Under the pieces are notes generated by a model. The model was not told where the DNA came from and did no database searches. It saw only the letters and a program-made list of their open reading frames with translations. 38,998 nucleotides of DNA, taken from Paludibacteraceae bacterium (lineage in GTDB: Bacteria; Bacteroidota; Bacteroidia; Bacteroidales; Paludibacteraceae). Positions 14,309-24,124 of this stretch are shown here, piece by piece. The DNA is taken from the NCBI GenBank assembly GCA_905233255.1, contig CAJOCN010000016.1:1-38998 (forward strand). Reading direction: 5' to 3'. A program made the position numbers and the translations under genes. Every line of letters starts with the position of its first letter. The stretch's first letter is position 1.

Positions 14309-15427
14309 TCAAATTTCAAATTTGTGTGTACTCTGATACATAAAATACCCGCTGCGGTCGGCAGAGCAGGTCAGGGGTTTGAGTTCGGTGTCGGTCTGCT
14401 CCGCGGCAACGATCTCGGGATAGTCTTTGGCGTGCAGGATGTATGGCAACACCTCGGGTGTCTCACCGCTCAGGAAATAGACTCCGCTGCAGGCATGGAT
14501 GGTCTTGAGGGGAAGAACCGTTTCTCCCATCGCCACCTCGATCACTCCGCGCAGGAAATCATAGCCTGTGGAGAGTTGTACCAGATGGCTACCAATGAAG
14601 TCGCCACCCATGCGACCACCTATTTCCATTACCACCACGCGACCTTCGCGGGTAATTTTGTATTCGGAATGAGAGGCGCCATTCTCTATCCCGAGGGCAT
14701 CAAGCGCCTTCGAAGTGATAGCAAAAATGCGGTCTTGCGTCTCCTGCGGAAGGGAGGAAGGCTGATGGTGGGCGAGTTCTACAAAATGCGGTGCGCCGGT
14801 GGTTACCTTATCAGTTATTTGGAGCGGATAATGCGTACCACGGCATGAGATCGTCTCGACGCTTATCTCCCGTCCGTCAATAAACTCCTCCACCATTGCT
14901 TCACCCGCGAGTGACACCCGTTCGGCATTCTCCACCGCGGGAACCAGTTCGGACCAGGATGTTATCTTCTGCACGCCGAGACTGCCCGACCGGTCGGAGG
15001 GTTTGACAATCAGCGGCAGTTCGAGTCCCGAGACATCCGAGCGTTCGCCACGAGCCAATACCCGGTAGCCGGGACAATCGACTCCGGCTGCCACCAATGC
15101 CTCACGCATCTTGTGTTTGTCGTGCGCCTTGAGAGAGGACTCGTAGCTGTTTCCGGTCAGCCCCATTTGCTCCGCCACGTACGCCACAGTAGGCGCGGCG
15201 ACATCGCTGGCAATGGTGCAGATACCATCTATATGCTCTTTGCGGCATATATCAAGGATTGCCTCTTTCTCCGTAATGGAGAGTGGATAAAACGTGTCGC
15301 AAAGATCCTTGCAGACCGCTCCCTGCTCCCATGCAAAACAGATGGTACGCAACCCCATCTCCTTGGCGCGGAGAACCAAAGGTTGCTGCAAATACGAGGC
15401 ACCTATGATAGCTATTGTCTTTGACAT
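14309..15427 (-). CDS. ATP-grasp ligase (carboxylate-amine ligase type)
   Basis: The 372 residues have the three-part ATP-grasp layout. These are a pre-ATP-grasp Rossmann domain (KTIAIIGASYLQQPLVLRAKEMG), the ATP-binding subdomain (HDKHKMREALVAAGVDCPGY, PLIVKPSDRSGSLGVQKI, AMVEEFIDGREISVETIS), and metal/phosphate residues in VVMEIGGRMGGDFIGSHLVQ. Such enzymes activate a carboxylate as acyl phosphate and join it to an amine. The exact substrate cannot be read. Its place between an ArnC-like transferase and an aminotransferase suggests it may attach an amino acid or other acid to an aminosugar. The start directly abuts the stop of the upstream gene. Confidence 0.85.
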   Translation of the reverse strand: MSKTIAIIGASYLQQPLVLRAKEMGLRTICFAWEQGAVCKDLCDTFYPLSITEKEAILDICRKEHIDGICTIASDVAAPTVAYVAEQMGLTGNSYESSLKAHDKHKMREALVAAGVDCPGYRVLARGERSDVSGLELPLIVKPSDRSGSLGVQKITSWSELVPAVENAERVSLAGEAMVEEFIDGREISVETISCRGTHYPLQITDKVTTGAPHFVELAHHQPSSLPQETQDRIFAITSKALDALGIENGASHSEYKITREGRVVVMEIGGRMGGDFIGSHLVQLSTGYDFLRGVIEVAMGETVLPLKTIHACSGVYFLSGETPEVLPYILHAKDYPEIVAAEQTDTELKPLTCSADRSGYFMYQSTHKFEI

Positions 15428-17005
15428 TTATGATTTACTATTTACGATTTGTAATTGTACGAGTGCATAACGTCCGTTCCGGCAGACCCACCGGATATCG
15501 GCAGGCACGCCATAATGTTTCTCAATCTGCTCGCACACGCGCTGTAGAGCCGTGTGATCGCGGGTATAATTGATATCCGTGAGGATATACATGTTATCGT
15601 TGAGCAACGCCCTATAACTATGTCCGACGGGTTTATTAAGCGGGCTCCAAGTCATCCACCCTAAGGTATATTTGCGGCTCTCGTATGGCCATATATGCCA
15701 AGGCTCGGTGGCCTCCATCATCATTGAGGTGCCTATGGTCGTCACATACGCATCGGACGGCACGTAGTCCAAGAGCGGCTGCTGCAGATGCGTCCATACG
15801 TAGCGGTTAAAAACCGCTGTCTCGCGTTCCTCGTACATCTGATAGCCATACCAGAGGCAGAGGCCGGTTATCGCGAGGCCTATTCCCCAGCGGCGTTTGA
15901 GCCCGGTGGTATTCGGCAGAAGCATGAAATCCGTTATTAACAACGGCATGAGCATACAAAGGAAAACCCTGTTCTTGAGAAAACCATCGAGACTGATATA
16001 CAGCATCAGAATCACCACGAAGATCGTATAAAGGATAAAAAAGTAACGCTTGGAGCGATTCTGGGTAGTGAGCGTCATGACAACAAGCAACGCCAGAAGA
16101 ATACTGATCTCCACGATATATCGCTCCATCCGGTAGAGGTTGTTCAGTTTGTCGCGGAGCGGCACTTCGCCTACGGCGGCGCTGATACGCCGGATAGCTG
16201 GCAGATCAATCTGCTCCGCGTCCGGGATAAAGCGTAGGAGGAGCCGGTAGTCCATGGGATCAATACCCTCGGGCAGCTGCGCGGTAGTCATTTGGTAGGC
16301 ATTGGGGTTGTCGTTGAGTTGGGCGCGTAGAAGATTATACTCGCGGAAATAGCGCCACTCGGGGTCGGAGTCATAGACAGTACGGTTGGTATAACGGCAG
16401 GCAACTACCGCCGCCAACATTACGACGACAGCCATGTATTTGCGCCAGTCCAAGCGGTAGGTATAGACGATGATCGGCGCCATCAGCACGCCGACCAACC
16501 CGGCAGCCCAGAAACGAACGAGAGAGGCAACGACCACCAGCACTACTCCGCTCCACCGCGCCCTGAGGCTATCCTTACGGAGGAGCAACGTACAGCCGGC
16601 GAGACAAACGAACCCCGCCGTGGTAGTGAACTGCAAAGCGATGATGATCCGCGCCCATAGCACGTACAGAACAGCCAGCCAGAGAGCACGCTCCCAGCGG
16701 GCGCGGTTAGGCATCGTGAGGATACAATACGACAAGATCGAAGCCGATAATATATGCAGTGCGGCAAATGAGAACGTGTACCACTCAATAGCCGTGGTGA
16801 GGCGATAGAGTGCCGCCAGCACGGCTCCGTAAATCACATTGATATAAACCAGGTGGCAGTCCGGTGTACCGGAATACGTGCCGTTGGCTATCATCGCCAT
16901 CATGATATCATCGTTCTCCTCAAAGCCGAGCGGCAAAAGCCACGCTGCGAGCACGAAGAAGAGCGTATTGAGCGCAACTAATATGGCTGTGTTTCTTACT
17001 CCCAT
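15428..17005 (-). CDS. Polytopic membrane protein, GT-C-like
   Basis: This protein has 525 residues, about ten helices and a C-terminal extracytoplasmic domain. The first loop carries FEENDDIMMAMIANGTYSG (E29-D33), the acidic placement expected for GT-C enzymes that use lipid-linked sugar donors, followed by DCHLVYINVIYGAVLAALY. No named family was recognised. The start at 17005 (MGVRNTAILV) is chosen because the longer frame to 17047 only reads back into the upstream gene; it overlaps that gene by 10 nt. Likely a glycosyltransferase, or a polymerase or ligase of surface glycan; this is inference. Confidence 0.7.
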   Translation of the reverse strand: MGVRNTAILVALNTLFFVLAAWLLPLGFEENDDIMMAMIANGTYSGTPDCHLVYINVIYGAVLAALYRLTTAIEWYTFSFAALHILSASILSYCILTMPNRARWERALWLAVLYVLWARIIIALQFTTTAGFVCLAGCTLLLRKDSLRARWSGVVLVVVASLVRFWAAGLVGVLMAPIIVYTYRLDWRKYMAVVVMLAAVVACRYTNRTVYDSDPEWRYFREYNLLRAQLNDNPNAYQMTTAQLPEGIDPMDYRLLLRFIPDAEQIDLPAIRRISAAVGEVPLRDKLNNLYRMERYIVEISILLALLVVMTLTTQNRSKRYFFILYTIFVVILMLYISLDGFLKNRVFLCMLMPLLITDFMLLPNTTGLKRRWGIGLAITGLCLWYGYQMYEERETAVFNRYVWTHLQQPLLDYVPSDAYVTTIGTSMMMEATEPWHIWPYESRKYTLGWMTWSPLNKPVGHSYRALLNDNMYILTDINYTRDHTALQRVCEQIEKHYGVPADIRWVCRNGRYALVQLQIVNSKS

Positions 17006-18087
17006 CGTCTGTCTTTGGCAAAAAGTCGGACCGCTCCGTGCAGCCATGTGGTTACAATCAGATGCCGCGCATAAGCCGGACTATACGGACTCATCCGGCG
17101 GGCATTGGCTATTCGTTCCTGCATAGTATGCCATTTGCGGGCAAATCGGTTTGTAGCCGCATAAGGTGCGGAAACAGGTGTATGTAGAGCGCCTCTCAAC
17201 AGATCGTCCATCAGCCGTTTTGCGCGGGAAAGGACAGAGGAATCATAGAATAGAGCTTCGCTCTCCGGGAGCCCAAGATAATGCACCTCTACCGCCATGA
17301 ACAGACGCCATACATCCGTCATGTGAAGGGCTCTCAGATAGTGTTTGAGACGCGGTTTGTCTATCGCAGAAGCATAATGGTGGAGCAAAAGTGCATGGTC
17401 GCAGAGTTGGCGGATATTAGCGCCGTTCGTCATCATATGCTCCCACGCATGAAGACAAACAAAGAGCGCGTTGAAGGTCGGTTCCGGCACACGCACATCG
17501 AGCCCGTTGAGAGTCAAAGGTATCGCATGCCCCATTCCCTCGCGCTCGATTGCCCCGTAACGGTATTCGTCGAGGGGGTGTTGCAATGCTACGGAAACCC
17601 GGTGTATCTCAATGGAGATGCCATCGGCGATGAGGTTATAGTGTTTGTAGTGATCCAACTCCTCATCGAACTTCAGTGCGTTCGGAAAAGTATCACGCAT
17701 CACCGCACAAGTCGGATGATATTGCTCCTTACCCACAAAGAGGTCTATATCTCCCCACTCCCGTTGCTCCGGCGAGGGATAGAGGGAAGCCAGTCCGGCT
17801 CCTTTCATCAGCACGGCGTGCAGCCCGGTGTCCTCAAGTGCCGTCCATGCCCGCGAGAGCGTATAGTGAAGCCGTGCCTGTTGTTGCATCGCACGCATGC
17901 AGACTGTTTTCATTTGCGCACGCGCGTATGGAGAAAGATCCTCCCTTTCCAATAAGGAAGGAAAAACCAACGCACCGGTACCCTGACGCATATGCAGCGC
18001 CAGGAGGTCGTCCGTCACAGGCATTTCGATTGGTTCAGCGCCCCACAGAGCGGCACGAACGGAAGTTATATACGGCTCGTTGATCAT
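16996..18087 (-). CDS. Nucleotidyltransferase-fold protein (PF14907-like)
   Basis: This 363-residue soluble protein belongs to the uncharacterised nucleotidyltransferase family often found in Bacteroidota glycan and peptide clusters. VLMKGAGLASLYPSPEQREW leads into GDIDLFV with D113 and D115, the metal-binding pair, and EIHRVS supplies a third acidic strand. A helical C-terminal half (NALFVCLHAWEHMMTNG, LCDHALLLHHY) follows. The molecule modified is unknown for the family. It overlaps the sugar transferase stop as ATGA, so it is tightly tied to glycan synthesis here. Confidence 0.8.
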   Translation of the reverse strand: MINEPYITSVRAALWGAEPIEMPVTDDLLALHMRQGTGALVFPSLLEREDLSPYARAQMKTVCMRAMQQQARLHYTLSRAWTALEDTGLHAVLMKGAGLASLYPSPEQREWGDIDLFVGKEQYHPTCAVMRDTFPNALKFDEELDHYKHYNLIADGISIEIHRVSVALQHPLDEYRYGAIEREGMGHAIPLTLNGLDVRVPEPTFNALFVCLHAWEHMMTNGANIRQLCDHALLLHHYASAIDKPRLKHYLRALHMTDVWRLFMAVEVHYLGLPESEALFYDSSVLSRAKRLMDDLLRGALHTPVSAPYAATNRFARKWHTMQERIANARRMSPYSPAYARHLIVTTWLHGAVRLFAKDRRWE

Positions 18088-19598
18088 GCGCTATGAGTTT
18101 TTCGGGTTAGTATGGAACGAAGAGTCAGGAAGAAATACTTGATATCCGTTCTGACAGGATGCGCCAGATACTCCGTGAGATATTTATCCTCGCTCGCAAA
18201 GAGTTCTTCAAACGTATTGGGATGATCAATATAGAACGGCGGTATCAGACCGGGTTTACAAAGCGTACGTTTGTCCTGCAGCCACTTGGGGTACGTATCA
18301 AACATCGTCCGGCTCAATGGGCGGACCCCCACTAACTTCACGTCGCGTTTAAACCAGTTTATAAGCATCGGCAGTTCGTCCAGCCAATATTTACGCATGA
18401 ACCTACCCCAGTTGGTAATCCGCCAATCGTCGTTGGATTTGTCGGAAATATCCATGCCACCGCGGGCATCAAAGACATATTTCTGAATATACTCGGCGTA
18501 AGGGTGCATCGTGCGGAACTTATAGAAATACCGTATTTCCTTGTTCTTGCACACCCGCGGCAGTTTAATCATCGGGCCGTAGACCTTAATCTGCTCCTGC
18601 GGATAAGGCTGCGAGTGACGATGGGCAAAGACATACTCTATGTGCCCCATAGGTACGATCTCATCGACCTCAAAACCGCAATAGTATAACCTACCGAGTA
18701 CCTCGGTCTTACTCAGCATTCTTTTCCGTCCCCTCGTTACATCATAGTAGAGACGGCTGGTGAGCATAAGCCTGGGTATGACTCGTTTCTGGAAGAAATA
18801 GAGGCTATAGATAATCCAATTAAGGGGAGCGGGATATTTATTCAGCATCTTCTGCTTGATATACTCCTGCGGTCGGTAGCAGCAGATATATCGCCCGTCA
18901 TCCGGCAGTTTTTGGTTTACGATACAGAACCGCCGATTAATCCCCCGTGCATCGTTGAGAAGCGTGAGATCCACAAGGGTGTTGTATTGGTAGTCCGGAA
19001 TCTGGAGGAATGCAAAGCGGTCTCTGTCGCAAATCGCTTTGGTCAGCGTAGAATCCAGCCTTGCCTTCTTCCGAAGCATATAATAGTCCGCTTCCGTCGT
19101 GACAGAGAGTACCGATTGGTGAATAGAACGAATAGAAGAGGCCGAACGCTTCGTATCCTCATGGCGCGATCTGGCATCCTTTCGCATCTCGATCTGCATC
19201 GCCGGAACGGTCATGTTCGTCGCGTACTTCCAATAATGCTCCATCAGTACCACTACCGTCTCTATCGCTCCTACGATAAGGATAGTCCACATAGCTACGC
19301 GCGGCGATAGGTTGTAAGGTATTTTCGGAAGGATCCACCAGCAGAGGCCTATCAGTATTCCGGCATCCGCTATGACGGAGAGCCATGCCTGCCAAAACCA
19401 AGACTCTTTATACGAGCGGTAGAGCTGCACCGCAAAACCAATGACAATCCAGAGAACGGTCAAGATACCGAAGAGTGACCAATAAGAGAGTAACTCGCTC
19501 TTATTGGACACCCATCGCCAAAGCATACACAGCAGTACAGCCATGGCCCATATAATCAGGTCCAGTACTACTCTCCTATGCCATCCCTCGCGTATCAT
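18084..19598 (-). CDS. Sugar-phosphate transferase initiating glycan synthesis (WbaP/PglC-type)
   Basis: The 504 residues comprise four N-terminal helices (about 10-140), a central variable region, and a C-terminal bacterial sugar transferase domain. The latter shows YKFRTMHPYAEYIQK, DDWRITNWGRFMRKYWLDEL with DELP, VKLVGVRPLSRTMF, and CKPGLIPPFYIDHPNTFEE. These enzymes transfer sugar 1-phosphate to undecaprenyl phosphate at the inner membrane and start capsule, O-antigen or exopolysaccharide repeat units. The usual KR-fD helix before the domain is not obvious and the central region is divergent. The start at 19598 forms an ATGA overlap with the MMPL stop; the longer frame to 19634 is unlikely. 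Confidence 0.88.
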   Translation of the reverse strand: MIREGWHRRVVLDLIIWAMAVLLCMLWRWVSNKSELLSYWSLFGILTVLWIVIGFAVQLYRSYKESWFWQAWLSVIADAGILIGLCWWILPKIPYNLSPRVAMWTILIVGAIETVVVLMEHYWKYATNMTVPAMQIEMRKDARSRHEDTKRSASSIRSIHQSVLSVTTEADYYMLRKKARLDSTLTKAICDRDRFAFLQIPDYQYNTLVDLTLLNDARGINRRFCIVNQKLPDDGRYICCYRPQEYIKQKMLNKYPAPLNWIIYSLYFFQKRVIPRLMLTSRLYYDVTRGRKRMLSKTEVLGRLYYCGFEVDEIVPMGHIEYVFAHRHSQPYPQEQIKVYGPMIKLPRVCKNKEIRYFYKFRTMHPYAEYIQKYVFDARGGMDISDKSNDDWRITNWGRFMRKYWLDELPMLINWFKRDVKLVGVRPLSRTMFDTYPKWLQDKRTLCKPGLIPPFYIDHPNTFEELFASEDKYLTEYLAHPVRTDIKYFFLTLRSILTRKTHSA

Positions 19599-22500
19599 CC
19601 GTTGAATCGGTTTTGTTTGCCATAGACAACCCATTTATCAAGCGCCACAAGCACAGCGGGAACCACCGTCAGGGTAAGTACCACCGCCACGAAAGCGCCT
19701 ACCGCCAAGCATCCTACGATATTACTGATCATCAGATCATCTATGAACAGCGCCATCGCACCCGGACCGATAACCATAATCAAACCGGATGTGAGGATCG
19801 TACGGATTGAACCTCTGTACGCCGCGCAGATGGCATCTACAGGGAGCATGGACTTACGGTTCTCACGGTAATAGTTCGCAAAAAGAATGCCATAGTCAAT
19901 GGTAGCCCCCATGAGGATGGCTTGTACGATCAGGTAAGCCAGATAGAGCATCTGTCCGGACACGATACCTGCCACCACAACGTTCACATACACCGCCGTC
20001 ATTACCGCTACCACAAGAATGAGCGGTACAATGACGGAGCGGAAGGTGATAGCAACAATCAGGAAGATCGAGAGGATCGTCAGGAGCGACACTACGTTCA
20101 TCTCGTGGTCAAAACCGGCGCGCATCTCAGCATACATAACCGATTCGCCTACATAATAATGCTCGTGCGGAAGATGCTCATCGGCTTCCTGAGTCAAAGT
20201 CTCAACGAAATCATACGTCTCTTTGGACTCCGCCGGCAGCGACGAGAGCACAACCAGAAGAGAGTGTTTCTCCTTACGGAGTTGACCTAAACCTTCCTTG
20301 ATTTGAGACTTGATATTAGCAGCTTGCGCTCCGATTGTATCCGGTAGCAGGTCTGCCAGCCTCGGGTCATGGACGAGCGTATCGCACAGATAAACCAACA
20401 GGGGCTCAAAGCCCAAACGAAGCGTGTCACAACTACTGTTCTTTGATCCGTAGAGGTCGTATAGCAGTGACATCTGCGCCGGGGTTATTGGAGTTGATTT
20501 GACATCCGAGAGGGTCATGAGGCGATTCAGTTTCTTAGCCATCTCATCGGCTGTATAAGTCTTACCGCCGAAGACAAGTTCGGTAAACAGTTGTGCCTGC
20601 AGATCCGCCTTGGTCGGTCCCTTAGGTTTCTTCGGGGCCTCCGGTGCTTTGTAGGCCTCCGGAGCTTTGGCACGCATTGTATCCGTGCTATGCAACGAAC
20701 GCTGCATTTGCGCCAGCGCACTGGCCATCTCCTCGGCGTTCAGCTCGGCTGGCGGAGTTGTCTGCCGGGGTTCCTCTTTCTTAGGATAAGCAATCGCCAT
20801 AAGTTCGTCATCCGTGAAATTCTCTATGCCGAACGCACGCAGAAGGATATTCAGATCACTCGGAGTGAGCGATGCGTTTTCATCCGCCAGATCCATCAAG
20901 TGGGCACGCTGACTGAGGAGCGTACGCTGCTCATCGTTGATCATTCCTGCCAAACCGGGGCGTTTGAAGAGGTCGTCCACCAAGAGATGCACGTACTGCA
21001 GCGGCGACATCTTTTTTGCCTTACCCGGTGCGTAGTTATAGACAAGCTGCGTCTGGAAAGGCGTAGAACCGATAAATACAGCCATCTCCTTGACGGACAT
21101 TGGCAGACGAATAGCCGCAGTGTCCGTCAGCTTACGCATCTCTATTGAGATAGCGGAGGTCTGCTCCGCTGCCAACCGCTTCATGAAAGGAATAATCTCT
21201 ATCTTATCAACTGTCACTTGGGGCACAGAGACGGTATCTTCCGTGATAGCGAGCGTCGGCATGACCTCAATCGGGGCGATTGTCTCGCGGACAGGAACAA
21301 CTGTATCTACCATCTTCATGTCTTTCTCCGGTTGGGGTTTCGGAGATGGAACCTCTTCCTCCGGCATTTCCTCAACCGGCATCTCAAGCATGGATTGCAG
21401 CAAAGCGATCTGGTTCTTCATCTCATCGTCCAGATAAGAGGAGAAGAGCGGATTAGAAGCAATATCGGTATGCAGGAACCGCGCCAGATCGGGAAAAGCC
21501 ATCTCCATCTCCGTCGAGTCTTTCGATCGCATATAATAGAGCAACTGCACCATCTCCGGCGTGATAGCATTGAGTGCCTCATCCGGAACGGTTGTTCCCT
21601 CCGGCATGAAATCCTTGAAATCCGTCAGGAGCGACTGCACGTGGTGCGCCATCCCTGCCGGGGTAAGCGGTTCGCTCATGAGCGTAGGATAACTGATCAC
21701 GGACTTTATTCCGGGCTGAGCTACTAAACTATCTACCAGCGGGAAGATCAGTTCTTCATCCTGCGTGTCATAAACCAGTACAAAAGGATTGAGTGACGGG
21801 AAGACCTCCTCTATCTTCGATTCCGCTTCGGCGGAGAAGAAGATGGTCGTTTGCCGGCTCAGATACCATGACCCAAAGAAGAGCACCACAGCCCCTACAG
21901 CTATCGGCAGTTTGTGTCTTGACACGAATCTTGCCAACCCGTCAGTAGGTGGTATATATGCTGCTTTGGCTGTTTTGTTAATCGTCTTGCGGAAGATTAG
22001 CATCAGCGCCGGCATAGCCGTGAAGGTGCAGATGAGCGAACACACCACTCCCTTCGCCAACACAATGCCCATGTCGGCACCAATCTTCAAGCGCATGAAA
22101 CAGAGCATCAACAGACCTACTACCGTTGTGAGCGCCGATGACAAGATTGATGGCGCTGCGCGTTTGATGGCTCGGTTAGCGGCAATCCAAGAGGTACGCC
22201 GATCCGTGTGCTCATCCTGCTCCTGCCGGTAGCGGTTGAGGAGGACAATACAATAGTCGAGCGAGAGCACAGCCTGCAGGATCGAACCGATGAAATTAGT
22301 GGTGATGGAGACGGACGGCAGGAGGGCGTTCGTTCCCATATTGATGACGATCGCAAGCCCTGCGGTCAGCAGAATCACCACCGGCTCGAACCACGACTGT
22401 GCCATCACGAAAAGCACCACCATAATCAGCACGGCGGCAAAGATCATGACGGAGATCGGCGGCGTAGCGCCATCCTGGCTGGTCTCGACTACGCAGTTTC

Positions 22501-22885
22501 CGCCAAAGCGGGTACTGATCTGCTTTCCGAGAGCCTTCTGGTCAACGGATTTCGGTACGTCCAGATCAAAGACAGTGTGGGTACTATCCTCTGAATAGCG
22601 GTAGGACACGCCGTGCACATCCTCGTAACCGTCCAATAACGTACGGATACCCGGCACCTCGTTCGCTTTGAGCCCCTCGAACATCACATGCACGTCGGCT
22701 CCGGACATCTGAGCGGACGACCCGAACTCCTCCATCACGATCTCAATACCTCGCTTCATCTGCGAGTCATCGGGCAGGTATTTCGTCATATCGGCATTGA
22801 CATTCACATGGAACATCATAATACCGCTTACAATCGTTACAGCTATCGTGATGGCGAATAATATATAATGTACGCTGCGTTTCAA
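19595..22885 (-). CDS. MMPL/RND-family transporter
   Basis: The 1096 residues contain an N-terminal helix, a short periplasmic part (DMTKYLPDDSQMKRGI, typical of MMPL proteins), a first block of five or six helices (from about residue 145, with QAVLSLDYCIVLLNRYRQEQ), a large periplasmic insert of over 500 residues, and a second helix block near the end (ILMGATIDYGILFANYYREN). The DY pair in each block marks proton-relay positions. MMPL proteins export lipids or other hydrophobic molecules. The insert has a Pro/Glu-rich segment (PMEEMPEEEVPSPKPQPE-like and KAPEAPKKPKGPTK). The start appears to be TTG at 22885, at the edge of a tandem repeat; no ATG fits without losing the first helix. Confidence 0.88.
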   Translation of the reverse strand: MKRSVHYILFAITIAVTIVSGIMMFHVNVNADMTKYLPDDSQMKRGIEIVMEEFGSSAQMSGADVHVMFEGLKANEVPGIRTLLDGYEDVHGVSYRYSEDSTHTVFDLDVPKSVDQKALGKQISTRFGGNCVVETSQDGATPPISVMIFAAVLIMVVLFVMAQSWFEPVVILLTAGLAIVINMGTNALLPSVSITTNFIGSILQAVLSLDYCIVLLNRYRQEQDEHTDRRTSWIAANRAIKRAAPSILSSALTTVVGLLMLCFMRLKIGADMGIVLAKGVVCSLICTFTAMPALMLIFRKTINKTAKAAYIPPTDGLARFVSRHKLPIAVGAVVLFFGSWYLSRQTTIFFSAEAESKIEEVFPSLNPFVLVYDTQDEELIFPLVDSLVAQPGIKSVISYPTLMSEPLTPAGMAHHVQSLLTDFKDFMPEGTTVPDEALNAITPEMVQLLYYMRSKDSTEMEMAFPDLARFLHTDIASNPLFSSYLDDEMKNQIALLQSMLEMPVEEMPEEEVPSPKPQPEKDMKMVDTVVPVRETIAPIEVMPTLAITEDTVSVPQVTVDKIEIIPFMKRLAAEQTSAISIEMRKLTDTAAIRLPMSVKEMAVFIGSTPFQTQLVYNYAPGKAKKMSPLQYVHLLVDDLFKRPGLAGMINDEQRTLLSQRAHLMDLADENASLTPSDLNILLRAFGIENFTDDELMAIAYPKKEEPRQTTPPAELNAEEMASALAQMQRSLHSTDTMRAKAPEAYKAPEAPKKPKGPTKADLQAQLFTELVFGGKTYTADEMAKKLNRLMTLSDVKSTPITPAQMSLLYDLYGSKNSSCDTLRLGFEPLLVYLCDTLVHDPRLADLLPDTIGAQAANIKSQIKEGLGQLRKEKHSLLVVLSSLPAESKETYDFVETLTQEADEHLPHEHYYVGESVMYAEMRAGFDHEMNVVSLLTILSIFLIVAITFRSVIVPLILVVAVMTAVYVNVVVAGIVSGQMLYLAYLIVQAILMGATIDYGILFANYYRENRKSMLPVDAICAAYRGSIRTILTSGLIMVIGPGAMALFIDDLMISNIVGCLAVGAFVAVVLTLTVVPAVLVALDKWVVYGKQNRFNG

Positions 22886-22911
22886 TTCGTAATTCGTAAT
22901 TCGTAATTTTT
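22884..22911. repeat. AATTCGT tandem repeat at the MMPL start
   Basis: Three AATTCGT units and a degenerate AATTTTT fill the 39-nt gap before the MMPL gene. On the minus strand the repeat would read LRITNYEL, and its last codon, TTG, is the apparent start of the MMPL gene. The same family is translated inside the DUF2520 gene at 34089-34137. Confidence 0.85.
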
Positions 22912-22924
22912 AATTTTTCATCCC

Positions 22925-23974
22925 TCAGAACTGCCCCATCTGGAGGAATGCTACCTCTTTAGGTGTAAGGAAACGCCATTTGCCACGTCCTACGTTTTTC
23001 TTCGTCAGTCCGGCGAAGGAGACGCGGTCGAGGCTTACAACCTTGTACCCTACTTTTTCGAACATTCGGCGTACCACGCGGTTCTGACCGGAGTGGATTT
23101 CCAGACCGATATGTTTGCGGTCAGCTTTCGGGAACTCCAGTGCATCGGGGATAATACGCTCGTCATCGAGCACTACGCCGGAACGAATAATAGCCTCGTC
23201 CACCTCGTCCAGCTCTTTGTCCAGAGTAGCTGCGTAGATTTTCTTCTTGTTATATTTGGGGTGCGTCAGCTTGGCTGCCAGATCACCGTCGTTGGTGAGC
23301 AGAAGTACACCGGTAGTGTTTCTATCCAGTCGTCCGACAGGGTAAATACGCTCTGGGCAAGCGTTACGTACGATGTCTATCACCGTGTGACGCTCTTGGG
23401 GATCATCCGTAGTCGTTACGGTATTCTTCGGCTTATTGAGCAGGATATAGACCTTGCGCTCGCGGCGTACCGGCTGGTCGTGGAAACGGATATCATCGGT
23501 CGGCAGAACCTTGGCTCCTAAACTGTCCACGGTTGCCCCGTTGACGGTAATCACGCCCGCTTGGATAAAATCATCCGCCTCGCGACGGGAACATATACCT
23601 GCATTAGCCAGGTATTTGTTCAAACGAACCGGCTTGGTCGGATCCTCATGCTGCTCACGATATACTTGTTGTTTACGATTAGAGTAGAGTCCGTTGTTAC
23701 GTTTAGGTTTGTTGCCGAACGGGCGTTGCGGACGGTCGCTGCGCTCACCGAAAGCGCGGTCGCCATAAGCACGTTCACCATAAGCGCGTTCGCCAAACTG
23801 TCTCTCGCTACGCTCGCCATAGGAGCGTTGCGGACGCTCATTGTGGTTGAAACGCGGGCGGCTCTCGCCATCTGCTCTGTTAAAACGGGGACGAGAAACT
23901 TGCTCTGCTCCCTCTCTGTGAAAACGCGGACGGGGTCTGCGCTCTCCTTCATTGTTGGAATTGTTGTTGTACAT
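22925..23974 (-). CDS. rluB: RsuA/RluB-family rRNA pseudouridine synthase with a long basic tail
   Basis: The 349 residues isomerise a uridine in ribosomal RNA, probably 23S. After residue 115 the S4 RNA-binding domain is visible (VRLNKYLANAGICSRREADD), then the catalytic domain with the Asp in YPVGRLDRNTTGVLLLTND and the later GQNRVVRRMFEKVGY motif. Residues 1-110 are a disordered Arg/Asn/Gly/Glu extension with repeated GERAYG/GDRAFG units, a common feature of Bacteroidota homologues. ATG at 23974 is used; one codon upstream is TTG. RsuA and RluB cannot be separated with certainty from sequence alone. Confidence 0.9.
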   Translation of the reverse strand: MYNNNSNNEGERRPRPRFHREGAEQVSRPRFNRADGESRPRFNHNERPQRSYGERSERQFGERAYGERAYGDRAFGERSDRPQRPFGNKPKRNNGLYSNRKQQVYREQHEDPTKPVRLNKYLANAGICSRREADDFIQAGVITVNGATVDSLGAKVLPTDDIRFHDQPVRRERKVYILLNKPKNTVTTTDDPQERHTVIDIVRNACPERIYPVGRLDRNTTGVLLLTNDGDLAAKLTHPKYNKKKIYAATLDKELDEVDEAIIRSGVVLDDERIIPDALEFPKADRKHIGLEIHSGQNRVVRRMFEKVGYKVVSLDRVSFAGLTKKNVGRGKWRFLTPKEVAFLQMGQF

Positions 23975-24062
23975 CAATTTTGAATGTTAAATTTTTAGTT
24001 GTTAATTTCCCAGTGACTCCTCGCGAGCCATCATACGTGCGTCGCGCACGCGTGAAATAAGT

Positions 24063-24101
24063 AAGGTAAAAAGGCAAAAGGCATAATTTGCCCTTTACCT
24101 T
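24063..24101. terminator. Hairpin between rpmF and the pseudouridine synthase gene
   Basis: AAGGTAAA (24063-24070) and GGCAAA pair with TTTGCC and TTTACCTT (24094-24101) with a small internal loop. The plus side is followed by TTCTTTT; the minus side has only ACTTATTT. It probably attenuates or stabilises the rpmF message end rather than fully stopping transcription. The rest of 23975-24124 shows only a small CGTGCG/CGCACG stem at 24036-24050. Confidence 0.5.
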
Positions 24102-24124
24102 TTCTTTTCACCTTTCGTTTCGAA

